From JACVRW01 sp038323835 (GTDB taxonomy: Bacteria; Actinomycetota; Thermoleophilia; Solirubrobacterales; Thermoleophilaceae): 57,857 nucleotides of DNA. Every line of letters starts with the position of its first letter. Position 1 is the stretch's first letter. Of this stretch, positions 1 to 7,801 are shown piece by piece. The notes under the pieces are model-generated. The model was not told the DNA's origin. It ran no database searches and saw nothing but the letters and a program-made list of their open reading frames with translations. The stretch is taken from positions 1 through 57,857 of the forward strand of contig JBBQHI010000025.1 in the NCBI GenBank assembly GCA_038323835.1, written 5' to 3'. A program made the position numbers and the translations under genes.

Positions 1-147
1 ACCCTGCGCGTCACCGCCACTCCCGACGACGGCGAGCCCGGGGAGTTCGACGCCCGCGTGCGCATCGACACCCCCACCGAATGGCTCTACTTCCGCGGCG
101 GAGGCATCCTCCACCACGTCCTCCGCGGACTACTCGCCCGCCACTGA
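1..147 (+). CDS. acnA: Aconitate hydratase A, C-terminal end (5' truncated by window)
   Basis: The window opens inside this reading frame, which runs 48 codons to a TGA. The visible tail has the typical end of actinobacterial aconitase A: VTATPDDGEPGEFDARVRID followed by a segment ending GGGILHHVLRGLL. In M. tuberculosis aconitase the same place reads close to FDAVVRIDTP and GGILQYVLR. The enzyme interconverts citrate and isocitrate in the TCA cycle using a [4Fe-4S] cluster. The cluster cysteines lie upstream of the window, so activity cannot be judged here. Confidence 0.85.
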   Translation, partial: TLRVTATPDDGEPGEFDARVRIDTPTEWLYFRGGGILHHVLRGLLARH

Positions 148-236
148 CCGGCTCGTCCTCGACTCCATCGAGCGGCGCTCGCGAGGGGGAGGTCGCCGAG
201 AAATGGGTGTCTGGCCCTATTGGCCGCGCCTCCCCG

Positions 237-253
237 CCCAGACATGGTCTGGG
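237..253. promoter_or_regulatory. Perfect 7-bp inverted repeat, possible operator
   Basis: CCCAGAC and GTCTGGG form a perfect inverted repeat around the 3-base spacer ATG. It lies 65 bases upstream of the GTG start of the universal stress protein gene and after the aconitase stop. The compact symmetry suits a dimeric repressor or activator. No known consensus was recognised, and the short arms could arise by chance in GC-rich DNA. Confidence 0.3.
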
Positions 254-305
254 AGTCAAGTTGAAGCTCTGAGCGTGGCGGCTCGCCAAGTCGCAGCGCC
301 GGACC

Positions 306-313
306 AAGGAGGT
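306..313 (+). promoter_or_regulatory. Shine-Dalgarno site fixing the usp start
   Basis: AAGGAGGT is a full-strength ribosome binding site ending five bases before the GTG at 319. It favours that GTG over the in-frame ATG at 409, which would remove a 30-residue basic N-terminal extension. Confidence 0.6.
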
Positions 314-318
314 CTTTC

Positions 319-858
319 GTGATCAGCAGCCCCCGCGTGCGGCCAGCCGAGGCACGCCGTGAACAAGGCTCGCAGCCGCTCCGGCGCAGGCCCCGCCGTG
401 GCGAGGGCATGCGTAGCGATCCGAGCAACGCCCCGATCGTTGCCGCGGTCGATGGTTCCTCTTGTGGATCCGACGTCGCGCGAGTGGCAACTCGCCTAGC
501 CCGCGAGCTCGATGCACCGCTCGTGTTCGTCTACGTTCGTACCGGTCCGTGGCAGGGGCTTGGGCGGCCCTACCACCAGCGTCGACTGGACGCCGAGATG
601 GCGTCCGCACACCGTGCCCTGCATGACGCCAGGACCGCTGCGAGGCGCGAAGGAGTCACTGCCGAGGCAGAGATTCTCGAGGGCGCTCCCGCCCGTCGGG
701 TGTCGGAGTTCGCCGATCATCGGCGCGCCCGCTTGGTGGTCCTTGGCTCCCGGCGCCGACGACTCGGGAGCAGCGTGTCGCGTGAGGTGATCCGTGCCGC
801 CCATCGACCGGTGCTCATCGCGGGGGGATCGCCGGCGATTGCGGGTCCAGGCGCCTGA
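319..858 (+). CDS. Universal stress protein (UspA family)
   Basis: Predicted 179 residues. After a basic 30-residue leader the UspA fold begins with IVAAVDGSSCGSDVARVATR. It ends with the ATP-loop region LVVLGSRRRRLGSSVSREVI and the terminal strand HRPVLIAG. The loop keeps the G-x2-G...GS pattern of ATP-binding Usp proteins only loosely, because arginines replace the usual glycines. The GTG at 319 is chosen for its strong ribosome binding site; the ATG at 409 would give a standard-length Usp. The YceI gene follows after 45 bases, so the two may be co-transcribed. The family supports survival under stress and starvation; the ligand here is unknown. Confidence 0.85.
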   Translation: MISSPRVRPAEARREQGSQPLRRRPRRGEGMRSDPSNAPIVAAVDGSSCGSDVARVATRLARELDAPLVFVYVRTGPWQGLGRPYHQRRLDAEMASAHRALHDARTAARREGVTAEAEILEGAPARRVSEFADHRRARLVVLGSRRRRLGSSVSREVIRAAHRPVLIAGGSPAIAGPGA

Positions 859-903
859 CCCTGCCCATTCCGACCGCAAGGCCTACCAGGAGACCATGCA
901 GAC

Positions 904-1548
904 ATGAGCGTCGTTGTTCAGACAACCGCAGAGCGGGCAATTGCCCCCCGAGGCCGCTGGAAGATGGACGCCCGCCGTTCGGCGGTCGCGTTCACCGTCA
1001 AGCACCTGATGGATGGGAGCGTGAAAGGCCAGTTCTGCGAGTTCGAGGGAGCCCTCGAGGTCGACCGTCAGGGCGGAAACGTGCGCGCCCACGGCATCGT
1101 GAAGGTCGAGAGCCTTGACACCGGGGTCGTGAAGCGTGATACCCGCCTGCTCTCCCCCGAACTCTTCGACGTCGACCGCTATCCCGAGATTCGGTATCTC
1201 ATGCTCGCCTTTCGTCCTGCTGGCGACGACAGTTTTCGGGTGCTGGGCGAGCTCACCATCCGGGACGTCCTACGACAGGTCTTGTTCACCGGGAAGATTG
1301 AGGGCCCCGTTCGAGACCCGTCGGGGGAGGAGCGGGTTTCGGTCGAACTGACCGGACGGCTGAGCCGTAAGGAGTTCGGGCTTGGTTGGAACGAGTTCGT
1401 GGATGAGAGTCCGGTCGTCGGGGACACCGTTCGATTCGCGATCGACCTCTTGCTGTTCCGCCCATGCTCACCGCCTAACGATGGCCTCATGCACCCTGCC
1501 CATATGGACATCGGAGACCATGGCGGCGACGAGCCGGCGCGCGGATGA
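904..1548 (+). CDS. YceI-family lipid-binding protein
   Basis: Predicted 214 residues. The YceI lipocalin-like barrel starts with GRWKMDARRSAVAFTVKHLM and includes the conserved stretch VKRDTRLLSPELFDVDRYPE. It also shows GELTIRDVLRQVLFTGKIEG and a closing VGDTVRFAIDLLL strand. YceI proteins bind polyisoprenoid-type lipids in a long hydrophobic pocket. No signal peptide is visible, so this copy is probably cytoplasmic. A 27-residue His/Asp-containing tail follows the barrel. An AGGAGA ribosome binding site lies about ten bases before the ATG. The gene follows the usp gene closely. Confidence 0.88.
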   Translation: MSVVVQTTAERAIAPRGRWKMDARRSAVAFTVKHLMDGSVKGQFCEFEGALEVDRQGGNVRAHGIVKVESLDTGVVKRDTRLLSPELFDVDRYPEIRYLMLAFRPAGDDSFRVLGELTIRDVLRQVLFTGKIEGPVRDPSGEERVSVELTGRLSRKEFGLGWNEFVDESPVVGDTVRFAIDLLLFRPCSPPNDGLMHPAHMDIGDHGGDEPARG

Positions 1549-2114
1549 TCTGGATATGACCTCCCATCGAACCGACATCGAAGGATCCAAGGCCCCGAAC
1601 ACAGCTCGCGCCCTTCGGGGCAGATCTGGGGAACCAACAAACTGGACGGTGCCGTCGGCCGAGCTGGGATGCCTGGTGGAGATGCTCCAACTGCTCTCAG
1701 CGGCGTGGTGCCGCCTGGCAGCCGACTCGATTCAGGACAACCAATCGCGCGCCGTGACAGGGGAGACGAGATCATCGCCGGGCAAGGCTCCCCACGAGCT
1801 GCTTGAGCAGGATGCTCGTCTTGTCGACGGAGCGGTCGCATCTGAGCGTCGAGGCGCGCGGCCCCCGCGACCAGGGACGCTACCCGCGGTGACACGCCAG
1901 GACTCACAAGACACCGAAGCGAAGCAGCCGCGGTCCGAAGGTCGGCAGCACGCCACCCCCGCGCCGGACCGGCAGCGCTCCGCGCCAAGGCGCCGGGGCC
2001 CAGCCTCCCGCCGACTCGTTCCGGGAGGGTGCTTCACCGTGGACAGCACCCTGCGCGTCCCGACGGCGCGGTAAGTCCGAGATCCTGCGCCGAAACTCCT
2101 ACCGCTCGTGCGGA
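1549..2114. other. About 565 bp without a convincing gene
   Basis: This interval between the YceI stop and the tRNA-Sec holds one plus-strand frame that could start at the ATG at 1557 and run to 2074 (172 residues). It has no good ribosome binding site, third-position GC well below its neighbours, a run of Arg/Pro/Ser-rich sequence, and no domain I recognise. The minus-strand frames look equally unlike protein. It is best treated as intergenic or decayed sequence, with a hypothetical gene at 1557-2074 only a weak possibility. Confidence 0.4.
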
Positions 2115-2207
2115 CGGAGCGGCGAAGGAATCGAACCTTCCAAGCGTGGGGCTGCCACGCCCTGCCGGCTTTGAAGGCCGGATGGGCCACCAGACCCCTG
2201 CCGCTCC
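2115..2207 (-). tRNA. selC: Selenocysteine tRNA (anticodon UCA)
   Basis: On the minus strand a 93-base cloverleaf can be drawn. It has an 8-bp acceptor stem (GGAGCGGC pairing with GCCGCTCC) with discriminator G. The anticodon arm has stem CCGGC/GCCGG and loop CTTCAAA, giving anticodon TCA. A long variable arm follows (CAGGGCGTGGC... pairing within ...GCCCCACGC), then a T arm containing GGTTCGATTCC. The 8-bp acceptor, UCA anticodon and long extra arm are diagnostic of bacterial tRNA-Sec. CCA is not encoded. It lies 33 bases beyond the stop codon of the PAS/coiled-coil gene on the same strand. No selA, selB, selD or selenoprotein gene was recognised in the window. Confidence 0.93.
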
Positions 2208-2240
2208 GCGGCGAAGGCTAGGAGAGAGTCGCGGCCGCGG

Positions 2241-5200
2241 CTAGGAGGACGCGACTTCGAGCAGGAAGTGGGTGGGGTCGCCGGACTCGCGGATCAGCGA
2301 GAGCCGTCCCGCCACCGGCACGAGCAGGCCCTGGGCGTGCACGTAGCTGGTGTTCACGCTCGCGGACTCGATCTCGCCGGCCAGCATCTGGCGCACCTGC
2401 TCGCGGTGCTTCTCGAGGTTTGCGCGGTCGCTGACCGGCGGCCAGCAGGCGGAATGGAAGTCGGCCTCGGCGTACCCCACCAGCTCCGTGAACGCGGGGT
2501 TGAGATCGCCGAAGCGCCCGTCGAGCTGGATGCTGGCCATCGGTACCGGGGCATCGTCGAAGCCGGGGCGCGGGGGCCGGACGCGCCCGGTGTCGCGACG
2601 GGTCAGCAGCGGGCGGCGATCTCCGAAGCCGGCGTCGCTGGGTGCCTCGGGGACCGGAGTCGTCGCACCGTTTCCACCGACGTTTCCACCGACGTTTCCA
2701 CCGCCGTTGGCGGCGGCCACGCCGGGGGCGACGACCGGCGGGGCCTCCGTCGTGCGCTCCGATGCGAGTCGCAGGACCTCCGCGGCGGCCGCCTGGGCGG
2801 CGGATGCGGCCGCCTCCGCTCGCTGGGCCTGGCGCTCCGCCAGCTCGCGCGCCTCGGCCAGAGCCTGTTCGTAACCTCCGATCGTGCGTGCGTGGTCGGC
2901 GGCGCGGTCGGCGTGGCGGTCGGCGTTCTTCGCTGCCTCCACCGCGCGCTCGCTGCGCAGCTCGACCGTGGAGGCCGCCTCGCGCGCCGCCGCGGCGTTG
3001 GCCTCCACCTCGGCCGCCGTCCGCTGGGACCGCTCGGCGTCGGCCTCGGCGGCCGCCACGGCCCTGTTCGCGTGCTGCTCGGCGGCGGCTGCCGCCGCGA
3101 CCCCGCGGTCGATCCGCTCGGCGCTCTCGTCCGCCACCTGCTCGATGCGCGCCACTCGGGCGCCGGCCGCGGACACGGCCTCGGCGGTGCCGGCGGCCTG
3201 AGCCTCGGCCGCTGCCGCCGCCTCCTTCGCTTTATCCAGGAGCTCCTGTGCGGCGGCCAGCGTCCGCGCGCCCTCCGCGGCGCGGCCCTCGGAGGCGGCC
3301 AGGGTCTCCCGCAGCTCGGCCGCCTGGCGCTCGGCCGCGGCCACCATCTCGGTCGCCCGCGCCGCGTGTCCCTCGGCCGCGGACGCGGCCTCGGACATCT
3401 CCGCGGCGCGCGAGGCGTGCTGCTCCGCCGCGGCCACGATCTCGCCGGCCCCGGCCAGCCGGGCCTCGGTTGCGGCGGACTCCTCGGAGATGCGGGTGGC
3501 GCCCGCCTCGGCTGCTGCCACCAGCACGGTGACCTCGGCCACACGCGCCTCGGCCGCCGCCCAGATCTCGCCCAGCTCCTCCGCGCGGGTCTCGGCGTCG
3601 CGAATCGATTGTGTCGTGGCCTCCGAGCCCGCCTGTGCGGCGTCTGCCGCCTGGGCGGCGCGGGCGGCGAAGTTCTCGGCGGTCGCCACCATGCGCGCGG
3701 CCTCACGGCCCTGGCGCAGCGCGTCCTCGAGCGCCTCCTCCACGCGTGCCGCGCGGGCTTCCACCGCGGTGGCCAGCGACTGAGCGTGCTCGCGCAGCTC
3801 GGCCGCCTGGCGTCCGGAGAGCGTGGGCCCGCCGGCGGTCTCCTCGGCCGCGCGCTCGCGCGCCGCGCGAAGCTCCTCCACGAGGGACCGGAGGCTCGCC
3901 AGCTCGGCCTCCAGCCGGCCGGTGTCCGGCACCTGGTCGCTGGCCCGGCACAGCTCCTCCTCCAGCTCGGTGAGGCGCGCGCGTGTGTTCTCCACCTCGG
4001 CCGCGGGCGCCGCCGTCCGCTCCAGCTCCGCGAGTCGCTCCCGGTCCTCCTCGAGACGTGAGAGCCGGACTGCGGACTCGTCCAGCTCGGCCAGCCGGGT
4101 GATGGCGCTCTCGAGCTCGGCGATCCGCGCCTGCGAGCGCTCCAGCTCGGCCTGAAGAACCTCCGCGCCTGCGCCGTCGGCCACCGTGGTCTCGAGCTGC
4201 TCCAGCCGCGATGCCGAGGTCTGCTCGAGCTGGTCGATGCGCGCCGCCGCGGCCTCGAGCTGCTCTCGCAGCCGCTCTGCGGGCTCGGGTCCGGCCTGCG
4301 AGCGCTCCAGCTCCTCCAGGCGCGCCGCCGTGGTGTCCAGCGTCGCTCGAAGCTCCTCGATCCGGTCGTCGGCGGCGAGCCTCTCCTCGAGTGCGCTGGC
4401 CCGCGCACGGGCGCCCTCCAGCTCAGCCTCCGAGGCGCCTCCCTCGCGCGCGCTCGAGAGGGCGTCGTCGAGTGCGGCCACCCGGGTCCGGGTGGCCTGC
4501 AACTCCGCTCGCAGATCCTCAGTGTCGTTGGCGGCGGCCGCCGCTTCGAAGGCCGCCACGCGGGCCACTGTGTCCTCCAGCGCCGCGCGCAGCTCCTCGT
4601 GGCGCATGGACTCGAGTCCCGCCCCCACGCGGCCGAGCTCCTCACGGGTCAGCTCCAGCGCGTGCTCCAGCTCGTCGCGACCCGAGCGCTCGCGCTCCTC
4701 CAGCTCGGAACGCGATCCCTGGAGCTCCAGCCTCAGCGCCTCCATCTGCGCGTGCACGTGCTCCATCGCCGCCCGCTGGTCCGAGAGCTGTGCGTCGAGG
4801 CGGCCTCCGAGGGCCTCCAGGTCGCGGATCTTCTTCACCGCTGCGGCTGCCTGTGCGCGGGCCTGACTCAGCTGGGCGGGCGAGCGCTCGGGCGGCGAGC
4901 CGGCCTCCGGCGCAGACGCCGGCGCGTCGACGGGGCTCGGCGCGGGGGCCGCCGCGGGAGGGTCCGGGGGCGGCGGGGGCAGTGGCGCAGCCGCGTCCCC
5001 GAGCACGCGAAACACCACGATCGTGCCCGCGGGCGGGTTGTCACCCGACTCGGCGCGGCCGGCCACGGCCGCCCCGATCCACTCCACGGCAGCGGGGTGG
5101 CTCTGCTCCAGGCGGACCAGCGCGTCGCCGCGGGGCGCCACGAGCGTGAGCTCCTCCAGGAACCCGTTGAACTCGAGGCTCTGCGCCATCGTGACCGGCA

Positions 5201-5489
5201 CCACGGTGAACTCGACGTGCACCTCGGTGCCGTCGCGGCGGCGCGTGGTGGCCTCCATCACTCCGCCGAGCGGCGGCAGCGAGCCGGGCACCGCAAGCGT
5301 CTCGAACAGCCCACGGCCCACCAGTGCCGTGGTGTCCCAGCCGAACAGCTCCTCAGCCGGGCGGCTCCAGCGGGTCACGCTGCCGTTGCGATCGGTCAGA
5401 ACGAAGCAGGCGCGTACGAGCTGCGCGAGCAGCTTCTCCACAGCTTCTGGGGCGGGCGACGCCCCCGCACTCGGCGCGTTCTGGGACAC
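2241..5489 (-). CDS. Giant PAS / coiled-coil / PAS protein
   Basis: Predicted 1082 residues. An N-terminal PAS domain (about residues 15-130) contains CFVLTDRNGSVTRWSRPAEE and LFGWDTTALVGRGLFETLAV. A proline-rich linker (about 170-205) follows, then some 650 residues of Ala/Glu/Arg-rich heptads typical of a very long coiled coil. A short glycine/asparagine stretch precedes a second PAS domain (about 970-1080) with MASIQLDGRFGDLNPAFTEL and VGYAEADF. There is no kinase, GGDEF, methyl-accepting hairpin signature, HTH or transmembrane segment, so the output is unclear. It could be a cytoplasmic sensor scaffold or a polarity/cytoskeletal element. It starts at GTG after a weak ribosome binding site, and its leader contains an inverted-repeat structure. 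Ligand and partners are unknown. Confidence 0.8.
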   Translation of the reverse strand: MSQNAPSAGASPAPEAVEKLLAQLVRACFVLTDRNGSVTRWSRPAEELFGWDTTALVGRGLFETLAVPGSLPPLGGVMEATTRRRDGTEVHVEFTVVPVTMAQSLEFNGFLEELTLVAPRGDALVRLEQSHPAAVEWIGAAVAGRAESGDNPPAGTIVVFRVLGDAAAPLPPPPPDPPAAAPAPSPVDAPASAPEAGSPPERSPAQLSQARAQAAAAVKKIRDLEALGGRLDAQLSDQRAAMEHVHAQMEALRLELQGSRSELEERERSGRDELEHALELTREELGRVGAGLESMRHEELRAALEDTVARVAAFEAAAAANDTEDLRAELQATRTRVAALDDALSSAREGGASEAELEGARARASALEERLAADDRIEELRATLDTTAARLEELERSQAGPEPAERLREQLEAAAARIDQLEQTSASRLEQLETTVADGAGAEVLQAELERSQARIAELESAITRLAELDESAVRLSRLEEDRERLAELERTAAPAAEVENTRARLTELEEELCRASDQVPDTGRLEAELASLRSLVEELRAARERAAEETAGGPTLSGRQAAELREHAQSLATAVEARAARVEEALEDALRQGREAARMVATAENFAARAAQAADAAQAGSEATTQSIRDAETRAEELGEIWAAAEARVAEVTVLVAAAEAGATRISEESAATEARLAGAGEIVAAAEQHASRAAEMSEAASAAEGHAARATEMVAAAERQAAELRETLAASEGRAAEGARTLAAAQELLDKAKEAAAAAEAQAAGTAEAVSAAGARVARIEQVADESAERIDRGVAAAAAAEQHANRAVAAAEADAERSQRTAAEVEANAAAAREAASTVELRSERAVEAAKNADRHADRAADHARTIGGYEQALAEARELAERQAQRAEAAASAAQAAAAEVLRLASERTTEAPPVVAPGVAAANGGGNVGGNVGGNGATTPVPEAPSDAGFGDRRPLLTRRDTGRVRPPRPGFDDAPVPMASIQLDGRFGDLNPAFTELVGYAEADFHSACWPPVSDRANLEKHREQVRQMLAGEIESASVNTSYVHAQGLLVPVAGRLSLIRESGDPTHFLLEVASS
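2670..2705. repeat. Three tandem 12-bp units inside the PAS/coiled-coil gene
   Basis: The unit GTTTCCACCGAC occurs three times in succession (the last ends CGCC). On the coding strand it encodes a repeated Val-Gly-Gly-Asn, forming a flexible linker just before the C-terminal PAS domain. Such a repeat can change copy number by slippage without breaking the frame. Confidence 0.85.
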
Positions 5490-5515
5490 CGGATTCCGTA
5501 TCGGCAGAAAACGGT

Positions 5516-5569
5516 GCCTTCCCGACCGTCCAGGGTCGGCTTAATACATGCGTCCGGGCCCTGGAAGGC
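5516..5569 (-). promoter_or_regulatory. Structured leader of the PAS/coiled-coil gene
   Basis: Between the HD-domain gene and the PAS gene, GCCTTCC (5516-5522) can pair with GGAAGGC (5563-5569), enclosing a second hairpin CCGACC/GGTCGG (5522-5539). A competing pairing CCAGGG/CCCTGG (5530-5535 with 5559-5564) uses bases of both. Mutually exclusive pairings suggest an RNA switch or attenuator. No known riboswitch consensus was recognised. It could also act as a terminator for the upstream gene. Confidence 0.3.
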
Positions 5570-5584
5570 CTGTTTTACCCCGGT

Positions 5585-6439
5585 CTAGAGCCCGTGTTCC
5601 AGCGCCCCCTTCACGCCGGCGTCGAGCGCATTCAGCCGGAAGAGTGCCAGTGCCTCAACAGAGCGGAAGCGGCGCCCGGGCAGGGCCTCGGCGCCGTGGT
5701 GGGCCAGGATGCAGTGGGACAGCGCGTTCAGCTTCGACTCCGGGAAGGAGCCGAGGCGGGCCGCGCGCTCGGCCATGAGCTGGTGGCCGAGGGTCAGGTG
5801 CCCGAGCATGGCGCCGGCCTCGCTGAGCTCGATCTCGGCCCCGAGCTCGAACTCTCGCGTCTTGCCCACGTCGTGAAGGATCGCCGCGCAGAGCAGCACG
5901 TCCGAGTTCAGGCGTGGATGCAGGACGCACGTCTCCTGGGCCAGCGTGGCCACTGCCACCGTGTGCTCCAGCAGGCCGCCCAGGTAGGCGTGATGGCCGG
6001 CGCGCGTGCACGGTGCCCGGCGCAGCTCGGCGCGGAAGCCCTCGTCGCCCAGGAAGGCGACCAGCAGCGCGACCAGATCCGAGTCGTACACCTCGCCGGC
6101 GAGGTGCTCGAGGAAGCCGTCGAGCTCCTCCACGTTGCGGTAGGCCACGGGAAGGAACTCCGACGGGTCGGCCTCGGCGGTGCGGATGGCGCGCAGGTCC
6201 ACCTGCAGCTGGTCGCGGAAGCGCTCGACGCGCCCCGCCACGGATACCAGGTCACCGCGCTCGAACTGGTCGGCCAGGAAGTCCGCGTCACGGAACGCGC
6301 GGCCGGGGATGGCGCCGGTGCGGTCACGCAGCTCGACGGCGAGATATGGAGTTCCGTTTCGCGCGGTGAGCCGGTCCTTGCGGGTGCATGCGAACACCCC
6401 TTCGACCTCGCCCCCGGCGCGCAGCTCGGCAACAGTCAC
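5585..6439 (-). CDS. OB-fold/HD-domain protein, YhaM-like
   Basis: Predicted 284 residues, GTG start. Residues 1-95 form an OB-fold nucleic-acid-binding domain (LRDRTGAIPGRAFRDADF, GDLVSVAGRVERFRDQLQVD). Residues 130-284 carry an HD phosphohydrolase domain with HHAYLGGLLEHTVAV, the metal motif AAILHDVGKTREF, and a late CILAHHGAE. This order matches YhaM-type 3'-5' exoribonucleases. Those are about 310 residues, so this copy is slightly short. The gene is divergent from the PAC2 gene, with 47 bases between starts. A paralogue with the same architecture lies at 50670-51668, so the two may have different substrates. Nuclease activity is inferred. Confidence 0.82.
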   Translation of the reverse strand: MTVAELRAGGEVEGVFACTRKDRLTARNGTPYLAVELRDRTGAIPGRAFRDADFLADQFERGDLVSVAGRVERFRDQLQVDLRAIRTAEADPSEFLPVAYRNVEELDGFLEHLAGEVYDSDLVALLVAFLGDEGFRAELRRAPCTRAGHHAYLGGLLEHTVAVATLAQETCVLHPRLNSDVLLCAAILHDVGKTREFELGAEIELSEAGAMLGHLTLGHQLMAERAARLGSFPESKLNALSHCILAHHGAEALPGRRFRSVEALALFRLNALDAGVKGALEHGL

Positions 6440-6486
6440 AGAGCGGATCGTGACCGCCGAATCGGACGTCGGGTACGGTCCTCTGA

Positions 6487-7356
6487 ATGGATTTCGAGTG
6501 GCGCGAGCGCCCCAACCTCCGCAGTCCGGTCATGGTCTGTGCCTTCCGCGGGTGGAACGACGCGGGCGAGTCCGCCTCCACCGCGGTCTCGTTCATCACC
6601 GATGCCTTCGAGTCCGCCGAGGTGGCGCGACTCGATCCGGAGGAGTTCTACGACTTCACAGCGGTGCGGCCCACGGTGCGCCTGACCGAGGGACTCGCGC
6701 GCGAGATCGACTGGCCCGCGAACGAGGTGTGGGCCGCTCCCGTGCCCGGTGCGGACGGGGATCTCGTCACCTTCCGCGGCGTTGAGCCCTCTCTCCGATG
6801 GCGGCGCTTCTGCGACAACCTCGTGGAGGCGGCCAAGGAGCTGGACGTGCGGATGGTCATCACGCTGGGCGCGCTGCTGGCCGACGTGCCGCACACCCGC
6901 CCGGTGTCCATCACCGGCATCGCCTCCGACGAGTCCCTGCTTCAGCGCCTGGGCTACGACCGCACGAACTACGAGGGGCCCACCGGCATCGTCGGCGTTC
7001 TCCACCACGCCTGCGCCCAGGCCGGGCTGGCCTCGGCGAGCCTCTGGGCCTCGGTGCCGCACTATGTGGCGGCGGCGCCCAATCCCAAGGTGGCGCTGGC
7101 GCTGGTGCGCGCCTTCGAGGGCGCGGCCGGAGTGGTGGTCGACGCGGGCGAGCTGGAGGTCGCGGCCGAGGACTACGAGCGGCAGGTCACCGCCGCGGTG
7201 GCGAGCGACCCCGAGGTCAGGGCCTTCGTGGAGCGCCTCGAGACGGCCATCGACGAGGTCACGGAGGACCCGTCCGAGGAGGACCTGCCCTCGGCCGACA
7301 CGATCGCCAGCGACTTCCAGCGGTTTCTTCGCCAGCGGGGGCCGGGACCTACCTAA
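6487..7356 (+). CDS. PAC2-family protein
   Basis: Predicted 289 residues. The PAC2 fold is recognised from LRSPVMVCAFRGWNDAGESA at the N-terminus, ITLGALLADVPHTRPVSITG in the middle, and TGIVGVLHHACAQAGLASAS further on. PAC2 proteins resemble eukaryotic proteasome assembly chaperones and archaeal homologues. They are common in actinobacteria, but their role is not settled and the proteasome genes themselves are not in this window. The C-terminal 40 residues are acidic (EVTEDPSEEDLPSADT). Dispersed repeat copy 1 lies about 400 bases downstream, between this gene and the convergent helicase gene. Confidence 0.85.
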   Translation: MDFEWRERPNLRSPVMVCAFRGWNDAGESASTAVSFITDAFESAEVARLDPEEFYDFTAVRPTVRLTEGLAREIDWPANEVWAAPVPGADGDLVTFRGVEPSLRWRRFCDNLVEAAKELDVRMVITLGALLADVPHTRPVSITGIASDESLLQRLGYDRTNYEGPTGIVGVLHHACAQAGLASASLWASVPHYVAAAPNPKVALALVRAFEGAAGVVVDAGELEVAAEDYERQVTAAVASDPEVRAFVERLETAIDEVTEDPSEEDLPSADTIASDFQRFLRQRGPGPT

Positions 7357-7801
7357 GCGCCTCGGGTCCGCGGGGCGAACTGCGGCTGGGTGAGTCGGCG
7401 GGTTCATTCGTCGCCGGCTGGCGGAATCGAGGTCGGCTTTTCGGTTCGATGTGATCTGAAGGGATTACTCGTGCCGGTCTGCTGTCACCTAGCGCTCTTG
7501 ACCGTCACATAGTTGCCGCGGCCTCAGGAGTGTGGGCCGACTTTATCCCCCGACAGCGCGCATAACTCGGCTCACACTCACGGCCGCAGGGAGCGATCGT
7601 CACGGGACACGCACGAACGTGACGCCACGCACGGGAGCGCCTCCGTACCCGCCCCCGGACCACTTCGGACGACCGACCACCCCGCGGACGGAGCGACCGG
7701 GCCGCGCGGGGCTCAGGCCGTTTCGGCGCTGCTCCCCCAGCCTCGGGCGCCAAGGGAGGAGCGGAGCCCGATCGGTGATCGGGCGAGCACCGGACCATGC
7801 C
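7357..7801. other. Convergent intergenic region, 445 bp
   Basis: No convincing gene lies between the PAC2 stop and the helicase-nuclease stop. The short frames here are Arg/Pro/Ser-rich and lack ribosome binding sites. The region contains two GTCAC motifs 20 bases apart (7484 and 7504), and a copy of the dispersed palindromic element at its helicase end (7754-7800). Confidence 0.6.
7754..7800 (-). repeat. Dispersed palindromic element, copy 1
   Basis: The core is CCCGATC-GGT-GATCGGG (7767-7783), a perfect 7-bp inverted repeat. On the plus strand it is preceded by GGGAGGAGCGGAG and followed by CGAGCACCGGACCATGC. It sits two bases from the stop codon of the helicase-nuclease gene, at a convergent junction. 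It shares core and flanks with copies at 31125, 40071, 48487 and 53631. A terminator or REP-like role is inferred; there is no T-tract. Confidence 0.8.

Noticed and set aside
1557..2074. Possible hypothetical gene downstream of the YceI gene
   Set aside because: No ribosome binding site, weak third-position GC, Arg/Pro/Ser-rich sequence and no recognisable domain.
2670..2705. Short tandem repeat as a possible regulatory array
   Set aside because: It is inside a coding region and encodes a Gly/Asn linker.
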